Assembly: GCA_958295845.1 (NCBI GenBank)
Contig: OY282376.1
Location: 5,035,022 to 5,099,021, forward strand
Length of the DNA stretch: 64,000 nt
Reading direction: 5' to 3'
Origin: Caldilineaceae bacterium
Lineage (GTDB): Bacteria; Chloroflexota; Anaerolineae; Caldilineales; Caldilineaceae
Positions within the stretch are counted from its first letter, which is position 1; the number at the start of each line of letters is the position of its first letter. The notes below the pieces were generated by a model, which ran no database searches, was not told where the DNA came from, and saw only the letters and a program-made list of their open reading frames with translations. Of the stretch, positions 7,940 through 16,318 are shown one piece after another. The position numbers were made by a program, and so were the translations under genes.

Positions 7940-10735
7940 ATGCCCCCGACGCTCATCAGACATAAGTTCAGACATAAGTTAAGTATTGGCTGTTTTGTCG
8001 TAGTTCTCGCCGCCCTCCTGGTCAGCCCGCTTTGGGACGAACAGGGACTTCCCGGAATCCATAACGATATGCTCCTGCACATGCATCGCGCCGCGGCGGT
8101 GACGCGTGCTTTTGAGCAGGGCGTATTCTGGCCGCGGTGGTTTCCTATTGCGTACCAGGGCCTTGGCGCGCCTGTCTTCCACCATTACAGCCCAGGTTTC
8201 CACTGGCTGGTCGCCGGGGCTCATTTAAGCGGATTCCGTTTGGATGAGTCGGTGAAATTGGTATTCACTGCGGTTTTTGTCCTGTCTGGACTCTGCACGT
8301 ACGCGTGGCTTCGCCGGACGTTTTCGGTACAGGCCAGCCTTGTCGGGGCCGTGCTTTATCTGGCTCAGCCCAAGTTCTTACTGCGTGGGATTTACTATTT
8401 TGGGGACTATCCGCAGATGCTGGGCATTCTTATGTTGCCAGTCTGTCTGTGGGCGATTGACGCGCTTCACTCAAGAGGAAGTCCCTGGAACTGGCTCATT
8501 GCAGTATGTTCGCTGACAGCACTGGTGTTCAGCCACAACATAACGGCTTTAGTGGGGTCGTTCATCCTTCTGATCTACTGGCTGATGCTGGCTATGCTTT
8601 ACGGGCGGCGCGACAGTCTGGTGCGATGCGCTCTGGCTGCTGTCGCGGCGGCAGCGCTGTCGGCAGTTTTCTGGTTGCCGGCGGTAGCTGATTTGTCTCT
8701 TGTGCAGATAGATGATGCCCGGAGTGGTTACTTTTCGGTAGGCAACCACTTTCTCAGTTTGCGGGAGCTGTTACATCTGGAGCCGGTCTTTCTGGACAGC
8801 AGCGCGGGCAATCCGTTGACGTTACCTTCATCTACATTCGGGTGGCCACAGATATTGGCAGTGGCTGCCGGGCTGCTGAGCGCGCTCTTTGCGACGCGTC
8901 GGGATCTGCGCGTTTGGGGCACTTGGGGTGGACTGTTTGCGCTGGCGATGCTGACTCTTACGCTGCCGGTGTCTGAGCCGGTATGGCACGCGATCCCGGG
9001 CCTGGATTTTGTACAGTTTCCGTTTCGGCTGGTGCCTTTTGCGACCCTGGGGGCCGTGGCAGCGGGCGGTGTGGCAATTGATGCCTGGCCTGAAAGGCGA
9101 CGTTGGGTCCCGACTCTCGTCCTGCTGATCGGCTCGATACTGATCATCTATCCTTATCTGTTTCCAAGGCTGGTCTCGATTTCCGGCATTACGCCTGTGG
9201 AAACATTGAGCATTGAAGAGTCCTCAGACTATGAGAGGACTTACGGACTTTGGGGATTTGCCGCAAGCAAGGAGTTCCTGGTTAAGGGTGCGGACCTGGG
9301 TTACGCGAGCGGGGAGAAAGCAGAGCCCGAGGCGGAGAGACTTGTGTGGCACTCGCCGCACCGGGCCGTGGCGGACCTGTCCGGGCAGGCAGGATCGTTG
9401 CTGCGACTGCACTATCATCCTGGATGGAGCGCAGAGCCAAGGGCTACGCTGACGCCGGGGCCGGGTGGCTGGACAGAAGTGAAAGACTTGCGGAGTCCGG
9501 AACGGCCTCTGGTCATACGTTGGGAAGGAACGGTTTGGGAAGGGCGAGGAAAGCAGTTGAGCATGTTCGGTCTGCTGGCTACCTTTGTCGGGTTCCTGTA
9601 CTTTGCAGTGCGTTGGCGAAGGGGCGAGAGTAGCGACTGGGGCGTGAGGCGCGCCGAGGATCTGAGCACCTCCCGATTAATCCCTCTTATGACGGGATGC
9701 GTGCTGACTTTATTGATGGTTCGTTATTTGCTGGGCTGGACTGTAGGCGGTCCTTTTTTGTGGCACTCGCCTCCAGGTGAAGTGCCCTTTGGGGTGGAAG
9801 GCCAGCCAGAGACACTCGGGGACTCAGAGAGCGGACAGGTGACGCTCATTGGTTGGAAGCTTCTCAGCAGTTCAAATCCCAGACCAGGAGACACGGTATT
9901 TGTGCGCTTCTTCTGGCAAGCCGAGGAACAGATGGACGGAGATCTGCGAACTCTTCTTCACCTGTACACGCCCTCCCTGCGGCAGTCGTGGGCGACCGAG
10001 AATAAGGGGGCGATTCGCCCTCCGGCCTCTGTTTGGGATCCGGCGAATTACTACATTGAGACGATGCGGCTTACGCTTCCCACCGACATACCTCCCGTCA
10101 CCTATTCGCTTGTAACGGGGCTTTCCTCTTCTGCGGGCGAGAGGTTTCATGTTCCCGGTTCGATGGACGGACTCATGCGTCTGAGGGAGATGTCGGTAGC
10201 GCCGCTACGTCCGGGACGGTTTCAGAGGGCGCGGCCGTCGACCGTTGCATCAGGTGGTACTGATGATGGATTACAGTTGCAGGGCTATGATCTGTTTGAC
10301 TTGCCTGCCGGCTACTCTTTCCGCCTGTTCTGGGAGACCGGCCAAGGCGTCGACAGAGATTGGATTACTTATATCCATCTTACGGACTCGCGAGGGGAGT
10401 TGGTGGCCCAGTTCGATGGTCCTCCTCTTGCTGGGCTTGAGCCGACGAGCATGTGGAAACCGAACAGCCTGTATATTGACGGCCGCAGACTTGAACTACC
10501 TGCTGATTTAGTCCCAGGCAGTTATCTTCTGCGCGTGGGGCTTTACAGTCTTGAGAGTGGAGAGAGACTTCCGTTTCGACCTGACGACTCCGAGCAGGGC
10601 CTTTTCGAGGGCGGTCAGCTTCTTGTGCCGATCAGTGTTCAGGCCGGGGTTACGTGCCAAATGCAATGTGGGCCTTTGGGGGTGAACGGGATTCGGTTCG
10701 AGACGGCCGGAAATTTTTCGAGGGACATTCGCTGA
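7940..10735 (+). CDS. PTPS-related polytopic membrane protein
   Basis: A 931-residue integral membrane protein. The first half has about ten hydrophobic segments in the style of YfhO/glycosyltransferase C membrane enzymes and carries the region after HNDMLLHMHRA and WPRWFPIAYQGLGAPVFHH that matches my memory of the Pfam family named 6-pyruvoyl-tetrahydropterin synthase related. Further hydrophobic segments lie near residues 540 and 590; the C-terminal 320 residues are mostly soluble beta-rich. The ATG at 7940 is the likely start, although the frame extends 12 codons to a TTG. Such proteins may transfer sugars from lipid carriers, but the role here is unproven. The gene ends just before the lipoprotein gene. 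Confidence 0.75.
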   Translation: MPPTLIRHKFRHKLSIGCFVVVLAALLVSPLWDEQGLPGIHNDMLLHMHRAAAVTRAFEQGVFWPRWFPIAYQGLGAPVFHHYSPGFHWLVAGAHLSGFRLDESVKLVFTAVFVLSGLCTYAWLRRTFSVQASLVGAVLYLAQPKFLLRGIYYFGDYPQMLGILMLPVCLWAIDALHSRGSPWNWLIAVCSLTALVFSHNITALVGSFILLIYWLMLAMLYGRRDSLVRCALAAVAAAALSAVFWLPAVADLSLVQIDDARSGYFSVGNHFLSLRELLHLEPVFLDSSAGNPLTLPSSTFGWPQILAVAAGLLSALFATRRDLRVWGTWGGLFALAMLTLTLPVSEPVWHAIPGLDFVQFPFRLVPFATLGAVAAGGVAIDAWPERRRWVPTLVLLIGSILIIYPYLFPRLVSISGITPVETLSIEESSDYERTYGLWGFAASKEFLVKGADLGYASGEKAEPEAERLVWHSPHRAVADLSGQAGSLLRLHYHPGWSAEPRATLTPGPGGWTEVKDLRSPERPLVIRWEGTVWEGRGKQLSMFGLLATFVGFLYFAVRWRRGESSDWGVRRAEDLSTSRLIPLMTGCVLTLLMVRYLLGWTVGGPFLWHSPPGEVPFGVEGQPETLGDSESGQVTLIGWKLLSSSNPRPGDTVFVRFFWQAEEQMDGDLRTLLHLYTPSLRQSWATENKGAIRPPASVWDPANYYIETMRLTLPTDIPPVTYSLVTGLSSSAGERFHVPGSMDGLMRLREMSVAPLRPGRFQRARPSTVASGGTDDGLQLQGYDLFDLPAGYSFRLFWETGQGVDRDWITYIHLTDSRGELVAQFDGPPLAGLEPTSMWKPNSLYIDGRRLELPADLVPGSYLLRVGLYSLESGERLPFRPDDSEQGLFEGGQLLVPISVQAGVTCQMQCGPLGVNGIRFETAGNFSRDIR

Positions 10736-10766
10736 TGATGATTGAAGGTACAGGGTGGTTCGAATT

Positions 10767-12095
10767 ATGAGGAAGAGGCGTAGGTGGACGGCCGCCGGGT
10801 TTTTGCTATTGGCGTTGCTGCTGGGTGCGGGGCTGAGCGCGGGCTGTGGCGGGGATGGCGGCGCCGCGGTGGCGGGTGAGGAGACGGTGGCGGTGACGCC
10901 GCCGAGGCCAATCCTGCGGTGGATGGGGCCGGCTTTTGTGCGGCCGGTGGACAGGGAGCTCGTGGCGCGGTGCGGCACGGAGGTGGGGATGGCGATCGAG
11001 CTGCTGCCGGCGCCGGCCAATCCGGTGGACCGGCTGGGGCTTTACTTGCAGTTTCTGCCGGCGGAGTCGGACGACATCGACCTGATCGACTTTGACGTGG
11101 TGTGGTCGGGGACGCTGGCGCGGCATCTGCTGGATCTGAACCCGCATCTGACGGCGGAGCAGCGCGGCGAGTACTTCGCTATCTACCTGGAGAATAACAG
11201 CGTGGGGGAGTCGCTGGTCGGGTTGCCGCTGATGGGGGACGTCGGGTTGCTCTATTACCGGACGGACCTGCTGGAGAAGTACGGCTTCGATGGGCCGCCG
11301 GTTACGTGGCGCGAGCTGGAGGAGATGGCGGCGACGATCCAGGCGGGGGAACGGGAGGAGAATGCGGAGTTCTGGGGGTATGTGTGGCAAGGGAATGTGT
11401 ACGAGGGTCTGACGGTGAATGCGCTGGAGTGGCAGGCGAGTATGGGGGGCGAGCTGATCGTGGATGCCGAAGGGAAGCTGGCCTTGGACGACGGCGCGGC
11501 GGGTGTGCTCGACAGGGCGGCGGCTTGGGTGGGCGAGATCAGCCCGCCGGGGGTTACAGCGTTTCAGGAGGAGGATGCACGCTGGATGTTCCAGAACGGC
11601 AATGCGGCGTTCATGCGCAACTGGCCGTATGCGTACGGGCTGGGGCAGGCGGAGGACAGCCCGGTCCGCGATCTGTTCGGCGTGACGCGTCTGCCCAAGG
11701 GGGACGGCCCGGACGGGCGGCATGCGAGCGTCGTTGGGGGTCAGCAGATCGGGGTGAGCCGTTACAGCCGTTATCCGGATGCGGCGGCGGATGCGGCCCG
11801 CTGTCTGACGGACGCGACGGCGCAGCGGCGGCGGGCGCTGGCAGACGGGACGCCGCCGGCGATGGCGGCGCTGTACGAGGATGCGGATGTGCAGGCGCGG
11901 ATTCCGGCGGCGGCGCAGATCGCGGAGAGCCTGGCTGAGCACGCGGTGGCGCGGCCGGCGGCGACGACGGGCGGGCACTATACTGAGATTTCGCTGGTCT
12001 ATTTTATTGAGGTGAACCGGGTGCTGACGGGCGAGCAGGACGGGGCGGGCGCGGTGGCGCGGATTGGTGAGCAGATTGGGCAGTGGGTGGAGTGA
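10767..12095 (+). CDS. Extracellular solute-binding lipoprotein (ABC sugar type)
   Basis: A 442-residue substrate-binding protein of ABC importers. It has a basic N-terminus, a hydrophobic core and a lipobox LSAGC with Cys27 as the lipid-modified residue. The cluster 1/MalE-like fold is suggested by DLIDFDVVWSGTLA, GLPLMGDVGLLYYRTDLLEKYGF and NAAFMRNWPYAY. No permease or ATPase gene is nearby, so it is an orphan or works with a transporter encoded elsewhere. I prefer the ATG at 10767 over the GTG at 10755 because it gives a normal signal peptide. The ligand is probably a sugar or oligosaccharide by family, not by direct evidence. Confidence 0.87.
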   Translation: MRKRRRWTAAGFLLLALLLGAGLSAGCGGDGGAAVAGEETVAVTPPRPILRWMGPAFVRPVDRELVARCGTEVGMAIELLPAPANPVDRLGLYLQFLPAESDDIDLIDFDVVWSGTLARHLLDLNPHLTAEQRGEYFAIYLENNSVGESLVGLPLMGDVGLLYYRTDLLEKYGFDGPPVTWRELEEMAATIQAGEREENAEFWGYVWQGNVYEGLTVNALEWQASMGGELIVDAEGKLALDDGAAGVLDRAAAWVGEISPPGVTAFQEEDARWMFQNGNAAFMRNWPYAYGLGQAEDSPVRDLFGVTRLPKGDGPDGRHASVVGGQQIGVSRYSRYPDAAADAARCLTDATAQRRRALADGTPPAMAALYEDADVQARIPAAAQIAESLAEHAVARPAATTGGHYTEISLVYFIEVNRVLTGEQDGAGAVARIGEQIGQWVE

Positions 12096-12136
12096 GCGGC
12101 GGTTTGGAGGTCGTCGGAATCGAGGCTTGCTGACCT

Positions 12137-12250
12137 TTAACTTTGCGTTTGGTGATAGCTCAGACAGCGCTCATTCCGTTTGTCCGGGCTCGCTCTTGAC
12201 CAGGTTTCCTCAACTTGCTTTGCTAGCTCATCTTCGTCAGTTTTCAACAT
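12137..12250 (-). CDS. Small hypothetical protein, 37 residues
   Basis: A short frame beginning MLKTDEDELAKQVEETW. It is supported by a strong ribosome binding site (GGAGGGAGAAGAAT immediately before the ATG on the minus strand) rather than by homology. The charged, helix-forming sequence is unlike any family I know. The frame extends upstream to 12322 with lysine-rich sequence, but the Shine-Dalgarno argues for the internal ATG. It could be a remnant of a longer gene. Low confidence. Confidence 0.3.
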   Translation of the reverse strand: MLKTDEDELAKQVEETWSRASPDKRNERCLSYHQTQS

Positions 12251-12648
12251 ATTCTTCTCCCTCCTTTCCGGAGATGTCTGGGTCATTTTCTTTGTCTTCT
12301 TCACAGACTTATCCAATATCACGTCTTCTGAAGGCTACTTCAAGCAGGTCCTGACCTCGCTCGATCTACGGGTGAGCAAGCGACCCTTCCACGAGTCACT
12401 TTTCCCTTCTGATTCATCTTCTCAAGGAAGCCGGGCCTAAGCGCGGCGCAAAGCAAACTGTACCTCCTGGCAGCGTTGCAAGCCTGTTGTTTCTTCGTCG
12501 ATCTGTCCGGCGGCCAGGTTTTCGCAACCGCTGATCCAGAATATTGTCTGACCGGCGATCACCAAATTCGGTTAGCCAAGTCCCCAGAACTGGCCCATTT
12601 AGACGAGACATCACCCATAGGAATCGGCTAAGATAGCTGTAAGAACAT

Positions 12649-12675
12649 AATTGCTACTTGGTGCCGGTAGCAATT
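12649..12675. other. Perfect 9-bp hairpin
   Basis: AATTGCTAC and its exact reverse complement GTAGCAATT are separated by 9 bases. No T-run follows on either strand, so a role as terminator is not supported. Confidence 0.45.
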
Positions 12676-12924
12676 TCAGTTGTTTCGTTACTGCCTATTC
12701 CTGGCAAGAGTAACGTCAACTGGACCTGACGCTCTGGGGGATGTACTGTCGATCTTAATCGCCATTTTGGACATTCAAGCGATACGCGCGGCGGTTAGAA
12801 CAGTTCAGGATTTTTGTCAGCTGTGAGGCTTGTCGAGGGATAGGGGTCGGCCGGATGGAACTGTCCTGAGAATCGCCTGGCAGTAGAGGACATTAAACCT
12901 ACCAGAGGGGATTGGGCCTTTTAG

Positions 12925-12954
12925 CAGGGTCATGGCATTCCAGCCATGGCCCTG
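12925..12954. terminator. Strong hairpin, possible terminator
   Basis: A 12-bp stem (CAGGGTCATGGC pairing with GCCATGGCCCTG, one G-T pair) with a 6-base loop. It is followed by TTTGCG on the plus strand and, on the minus strand, by AAAAGG, so neither strand offers a clean oligo-U tail. It sits just before the broken secreted-protein gene. Confidence 0.4.
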
Positions 12955-13019
12955 TTTGCGTCCTGGCACCAGTTTCGTATGGCTGTGCGGGGGCCGCAGT
13001 TTCCGCGAAAGGACGTCAC

Positions 13020-13347
13020 TTGAAACGCACACGTGTCGCCATTCTCATCGCCTTTGCGGTTGCATTTGGGAGCTTCGCTCGCAGTCCAGAGCGGCGTGCC
13101 GGCATCTTCTTCCGCGGCGGAGAGTTCCCTGCCTGCGGCTAACGAGACTTTGACCGACGTTGCGGCTGCAGCCGAGCGCCCCGCAGACGGTTTGGACCTG
13201 TATAACAACATCCACCTTTATATCTGGCGTCCGGTGTACATGATGGCGACGGTCGATCTGTACCTCTCTGAGTCTGAGGACGGTGAGTTTGACGTGAGCA
13301 TACGTCGGGAGGCTGAAAAGGGTCGGAATGTGGCTATACGCACGTAG
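13020..13347 (+). pseudogene. Frameshifted small secreted protein
   Basis: A TTG at 13020 with AAAGGA upstream starts KRTRVAILIAFAVAFG, a good signal-peptide start. That frame runs into unlikely Arg-rich sequence, while the next frame continues naturally from near 13075 with LAVQSGVPASSSAAESSLP, then ERPADGLDLYNNIHLYIW and ends at 13347. A one-base change near 13070 would join them into a secreted protein of about 108 residues. No known family. It could be a genuine frameshift, a sequencing error, or two unrelated frames. Confidence 0.4.
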
Positions 13348-13642
13348 GAAGGCTAGGCGCACAGGACAGGGGGTCTCATCTTAAACGTTGTCGAACCAGT
13401 ATTGGATTTTGGTAGAGGCCTCAACATTGCGGGTGACGCCCTTCTCTTCCTGGAGCCCGGCGTCGTGTTGCCAGCGCAGAAATCGAATTTGTGGGTACCG
13501 TATGCGGCACGCACAGATTTATTAACGACCACTTTCAGTTCGTTCACGCACCGCCTGTCATCTGCATTGGGGATGACGGTGTTGGGCGCATTCGCCCGGT
13601 TCCGTTGTTGCTTGTGCCTGCTGAGTAAGGGAGGAGATAGGC
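13348..13642. other. Intergenic region without a convincing gene
   Basis: A frame on the plus strand is open across most of this stretch but runs on into the out-of-frame signal-peptide region of the next gene, and a minus-strand frame of 64 codons has no recognisable product. Neither has a ribosome binding site, so I call no gene here. Confidence 0.4.
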
Positions 13643-14629
13643 GTGAAACGAAATCTGATTCTACTCGTCGTTCTCCTCGGCCTGCTTGTGCCGGCGGCGC
13701 TGTGGGCGCAGGAGGAGGGAATTACGCTGGAGGTTCTGGCGGCACAGATTACTGTCCTCTCCGGCGCGGTCTCCAGCCATTCTGAGCGCATTTCGGCTAT
13801 CGAAACCGCGATTGCGCCGACAGCGACTGCGACACCGATACCTACAGCCACGACTGAGGCGGGGGCGCAAGAACCAGAAAGGCTCTATGCCAGACTGCTC
13901 GCCGAGGATGACTATGACCGTATAGGAGACTCCAGTGGACCCCGACAGAGCTTTTATCAACTGACTGATGAAGAGCAGGAAAGACAGGCGGCGTTCTACC
14001 TCCCGCTACTCATCGAAGCAGGGCGGGGATGCGGTGTCGAATACGGAGAGATATTTCTGTTCGTAGATTTGAGCGCCAATCTGTTGGAGTACTTTGGTAA
14101 AGGCGCCAGGCTCGAAATGCCAGTGAGGGCTTACTGGCTAGAGTGGCTCTCGACATATGAGTTCACAGGGCGATGTGAATTCGCAATCGTAGATGCAACA
14201 GTTCGGCTGCTGGACGAACAGTCGAGCGCTGCCACGGCCAGGCCGGCCAGTACACCTGGGCCGACGGCTGAAGAGGTGCGCAGCCTTTCTCGGCAATTGG
14301 TGTCAGACGACTACGCAGCGTCCAGGTTTGACTTTCGTGTTCTCGGCCAAGCCGAGAGGGACAGGCTGACCTCAATCTTTTACGGCTACTTTGTGTATAC
14401 CGCCAAGGTGTGCAGTTTGGGCTATGGCGACACGTTCTGGCTGATCCAGAAATATGCGGACATGGTGGACGAGAGAGGCCGTGTCGCCTGGTTAGGGAAG
14501 CTGCGGGACAGAGTGCCAGGCGGCGGTTTCCGCCTTGACTTTATTGAGCGGATCGCCGCGAATTCTGCAATTCAGAGCATGATCGAATCCGACAGTTGTG
14601 AGGCCTATTTGGCCTGGTATGCCAGGTAG
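13643..14629 (+). CDS. Secreted repeat protein, paralogue 1 (two copies of a novel domain)
   Basis: A 328-residue exported protein of no known family. It has a signal peptide ending AALWA (cleavage after residue 22), a short heptad-like helix (ITLEVLAAQI to RISAIET, 27-55), a Pro-Thr-Ala linker (58-75), then two copies of one domain: residues 84-195 (DDY at 89, FY at 118, C130, VEYGE) and 216-328 (DDY at 222, FY at 246, C257, GYGDTF), each about 110 residues with one conserved Cys. Start GTG at 13643 has GGAGGAG upstream. The N-terminal design is shared with the genes at 14743 and 19126. Probably envelope-bound or secreted; function unknown. Confidence 0.8.
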   Translation: MKRNLILLVVLLGLLVPAALWAQEEGITLEVLAAQITVLSGAVSSHSERISAIETAIAPTATATPIPTATTEAGAQEPERLYARLLAEDDYDRIGDSSGPRQSFYQLTDEEQERQAAFYLPLLIEAGRGCGVEYGEIFLFVDLSANLLEYFGKGARLEMPVRAYWLEWLSTYEFTGRCEFAIVDATVRLLDEQSSAATARPASTPGPTAEEVRSLSRQLVSDDYAASRFDFRVLGQAERDRLTSIFYGYFVYTAKVCSLGYGDTFWLIQKYADMVDERGRVAWLGKLRDRVPGGGFRLDFIERIAANSAIQSMIESDSCEAYLAWYAR

Positions 14630-14742
14630 CCAGCTTTGCATAAATATAGATTCCATTTGGGACCAGGAGTACTGGACATGGGTGGGGGAATTTTGAAAGG
14701 ACAGTCATACAGCCTCGATCCGCGTAAGGAAAGGGAGCAAGC

Positions 14743-15702
14743 ATGAAGCGATTTCTCATTATCGTTGCGGTACTGGCTTTGCTTGTGCCAGGCGCGCTGC
14801 TGGCGCAGGACGGGCTTACGCTTGAGGCCCTGGCCGCAGAGGTCGAAGGCCTTGCTGCCAAACTCACTGAGATCTTCACTGCCCAGAACGACATAGCCCA
14901 ACGGCTCGCGGCCATTGAGACAACGGTCGCACCGACAGCGACGGCGACATCGACACGGACACCGACTTCGACACGGGCACCGACTTCGACACCGACGGTG
15001 CAGACGGAGGCGCAAGAAGAAATCGCGCATCTTGCCTTTCTGCTCACGCTCAATGACTACGAAGGCACTGGGGGCACCACAAGACCCTGGGGAAGCTTTT
15101 CCCGTTTGTCTGATGATGAGCAGGAAAGACGGATAGCGAACTACCGCCGACCATTCATTGCAGCAGCGGAGAAGTGCGGTGTCGAATACAGAGAAATGTT
15201 CCGGATCGTAAATTCGAGCACCAACTGGCTGGAATTGGATGGTGTAGCCGCCAAGCTCGACACGCCAATGAGGGCATATTGGCTTGAGTGGATCTTGGCA
15301 AATGAAATCACTAGGCCATGTGCACTCATAGTAAGTGAAGCAGCATTCAGTCTAATGGAAGAATATGCGCCCACGCCTGAACCGGTTAGTACACTTGAGC
15401 CGACGGCGAAATTTACTGTTCTTTTCAAGAATGGGTACGTCTGGGCTTTTGACGCTAATTTTCTTACAGAAGAAGGCGACCTCCTCCTGCACATTAACGG
15501 CCGTACGTACACTAACTTCCTGGGGCGTATTTCTTTGACAGAGGATGAGGAGATGGGCGCCTTATACGGGGGGAAACATGGATACGACAAGTGGGAAATC
15601 ACAAGTAATGATGTTACTACCATTTACGCGGAAGTCAGGGGCGAACGCTTCAACTGTGAGCGATACGGACTCTACGCCCAGAGATGTACGAAGGCGAAGT
15701 GA
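14743..15702 (+). CDS. Secreted protein, paralogue 2
   Basis: A 319-residue exported protein with signal peptide (cleavage near ALLA-Q, residue 21), heptad helix LTLEALAAEVEGLAAKL to RLAAIET (25-60), Thr/Pro/Arg linker (63-88), and one copy of the domain found twice in the preceding gene (98-208; NDY at 104, C145, VEYREMF, MRAYWLEW). The C-terminal 100 residues (222-319) are a different beta-rich module (TVLFKNGYVWAFDANFL, DLLLHINGRTY). AAAGGGAGCAAGC precedes the ATG. It lies 113 bases after paralogue 1 on the same strand. The two arose by duplication with C-terminal exchange. No known family. Confidence 0.8.
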   Translation: MKRFLIIVAVLALLVPGALLAQDGLTLEALAAEVEGLAAKLTEIFTAQNDIAQRLAAIETTVAPTATATSTRTPTSTRAPTSTPTVQTEAQEEIAHLAFLLTLNDYEGTGGTTRPWGSFSRLSDDEQERRIANYRRPFIAAAEKCGVEYREMFRIVNSSTNWLELDGVAAKLDTPMRAYWLEWILANEITRPCALIVSEAAFSLMEEYAPTPEPVSTLEPTAKFTVLFKNGYVWAFDANFLTEEGDLLLHINGRTYTNFLGRISLTEDEEMGALYGGKHGYDKWEITSNDVTTIYAEVRGERFNCERYGLYAQRCTKAK

Positions 15703-16004
15703 GGCTAACAGTATTGGTCAAGGGTCGCTGAGTTTCGGGAGCGAGTCCGAAGCCCTGACGGACAGCGAGTCGGGCGAGGTAGAGCGCGCAGCACCGACAG
15801 AACGGCAGCATAACCCGGGCTATCTGGTACCGGCTGATGATCTGGGGGAGTCGTGCCATGTGAATATTGCCCCGCTGAAAGACAACGTCGGCGCAGTTGC
15901 CGAAAGGAAGCGGCGCTTTTCTGACTTAGTGACAGCGTGGATGGGTTGCTTGGTCGTGCGAAAGCCCAGTCCGCCGATTACGGCCTTAACTAGAGGAGTA
16001 TCTG
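15703..16004. other. Intergenic region
   Basis: About 300 bases after paralogue 2. Frames cross it on both strands but none has a plausible start, ribosome binding site or known protein motif. It probably contains the promoter for the small membrane gene at 16005. Confidence 0.35.
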
Positions 16005-16166
16005 TTGCTCACAGAGATCGCTTTATTGGTTCTGGGTATTTGGATTTTCGTCTACATTGTCGAGCGGATGAAAGGTAATAGCCGCATCGCCGCGATTATT
16101 CTGAGCGTTATCGTTGTCTTCGGCAAGCTGGTCTGGGAATTTCTCGCGTTTGGCATGGGATTGTAA
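16005..16166 (+). CDS. Small membrane peptide, 53 residues
   Basis: Starts at TTG with AGAGGAG six bases upstream. The peptide has two hydrophobic stretches (EIALLVLGIWIFVYIVE and IAAIILSVIVVFGKLVWEF) joined by a basic loop RMKGNSR, so it is probably a two-pass membrane hairpin. No family recognised. It is immediately upstream of the interrupted zinc-ribbon gene and was probably in one operon with it and the SH3 protein at 19126 before the insertion element arrived. Confidence 0.6.
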   Translation: MLTEIALLVLGIWIFVYIVERMKGNSRIAAIILSVIVVFGKLVWEFLAFGMGL

Positions 16167-16206
16167 GTGGGGTGATCGGCTGAGGGGGACAGCAAGGCCC
16201 TGTGCG

Positions 16207-16288
16207 GTGGTGGCCTCGCTGAAGGGGCGCAGCGGCGTCGGCTGGTTCTTTGTAGGATGTCTGCTGGGTATTTTCGGACTGATTTGGA
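16207..16288 (+). pseudogene. Zinc-ribbon membrane protein, 5' fragment (split by IS)
   Basis: From the GTG at 16207 the frame reads SLKGRSGVGWFFVGCLLG then IFGLIW, the GRSG-GWF-hydrophobic segment typical of small proteins that end in a CxxC-CxxC zinc ribbon. It breaks at the 8-bp target duplication of the insertion element. Joining base 16288 to base 18942 restores the frame into ILVLPSNRQ and the zinc ribbon, for a product of about 88 residues. The exact start is uncertain because no good Shine-Dalgarno is present. Confidence 0.7.
16281..16288. repeat. Target site duplication, left copy
   Basis: GATTTGGA immediately outside the left terminal inverted repeat; exact match to 18934-18941. 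Confidence 0.95.
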
Positions 16289-16310
16289 GGCAATTAGTAG
16301 TTAGGGGCTT
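16289..16310. repeat. Left terminal inverted repeat of IS1595-type element
   Basis: 22 bases identical to the reverse complement of 18912-18933. Identity stops exactly at base 23. Confidence 0.95.
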
Positions 16311-16318
16311 ATGTCCCC

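Larger units (their letters stand above)
12096..13019. other. Gene-poor, lower-GC region
   Basis: About 920 bases with markedly lower GC than the flanks. Apart from the 37-codon frame at 12137-12250 and two hairpins (12649-12675 and 12925-12954), I see no supported gene. The composition suggests decayed or acquired DNA at the left edge of the accessory region. Confidence 0.5.

Noticed and set aside
13402..13785. 127-codon plus-strand frame before and into secreted paralogue 1
   Set aside because: Its second half is an out-of-frame reading of the real gene's signal peptide, and there is no ribosome binding site at its start.
15545..16078. 177-codon plus-strand frame overlapping paralogue 2 and the small membrane peptide
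   Set aside because: It is out of frame with both, has no motif and starts inside paralogue 2.
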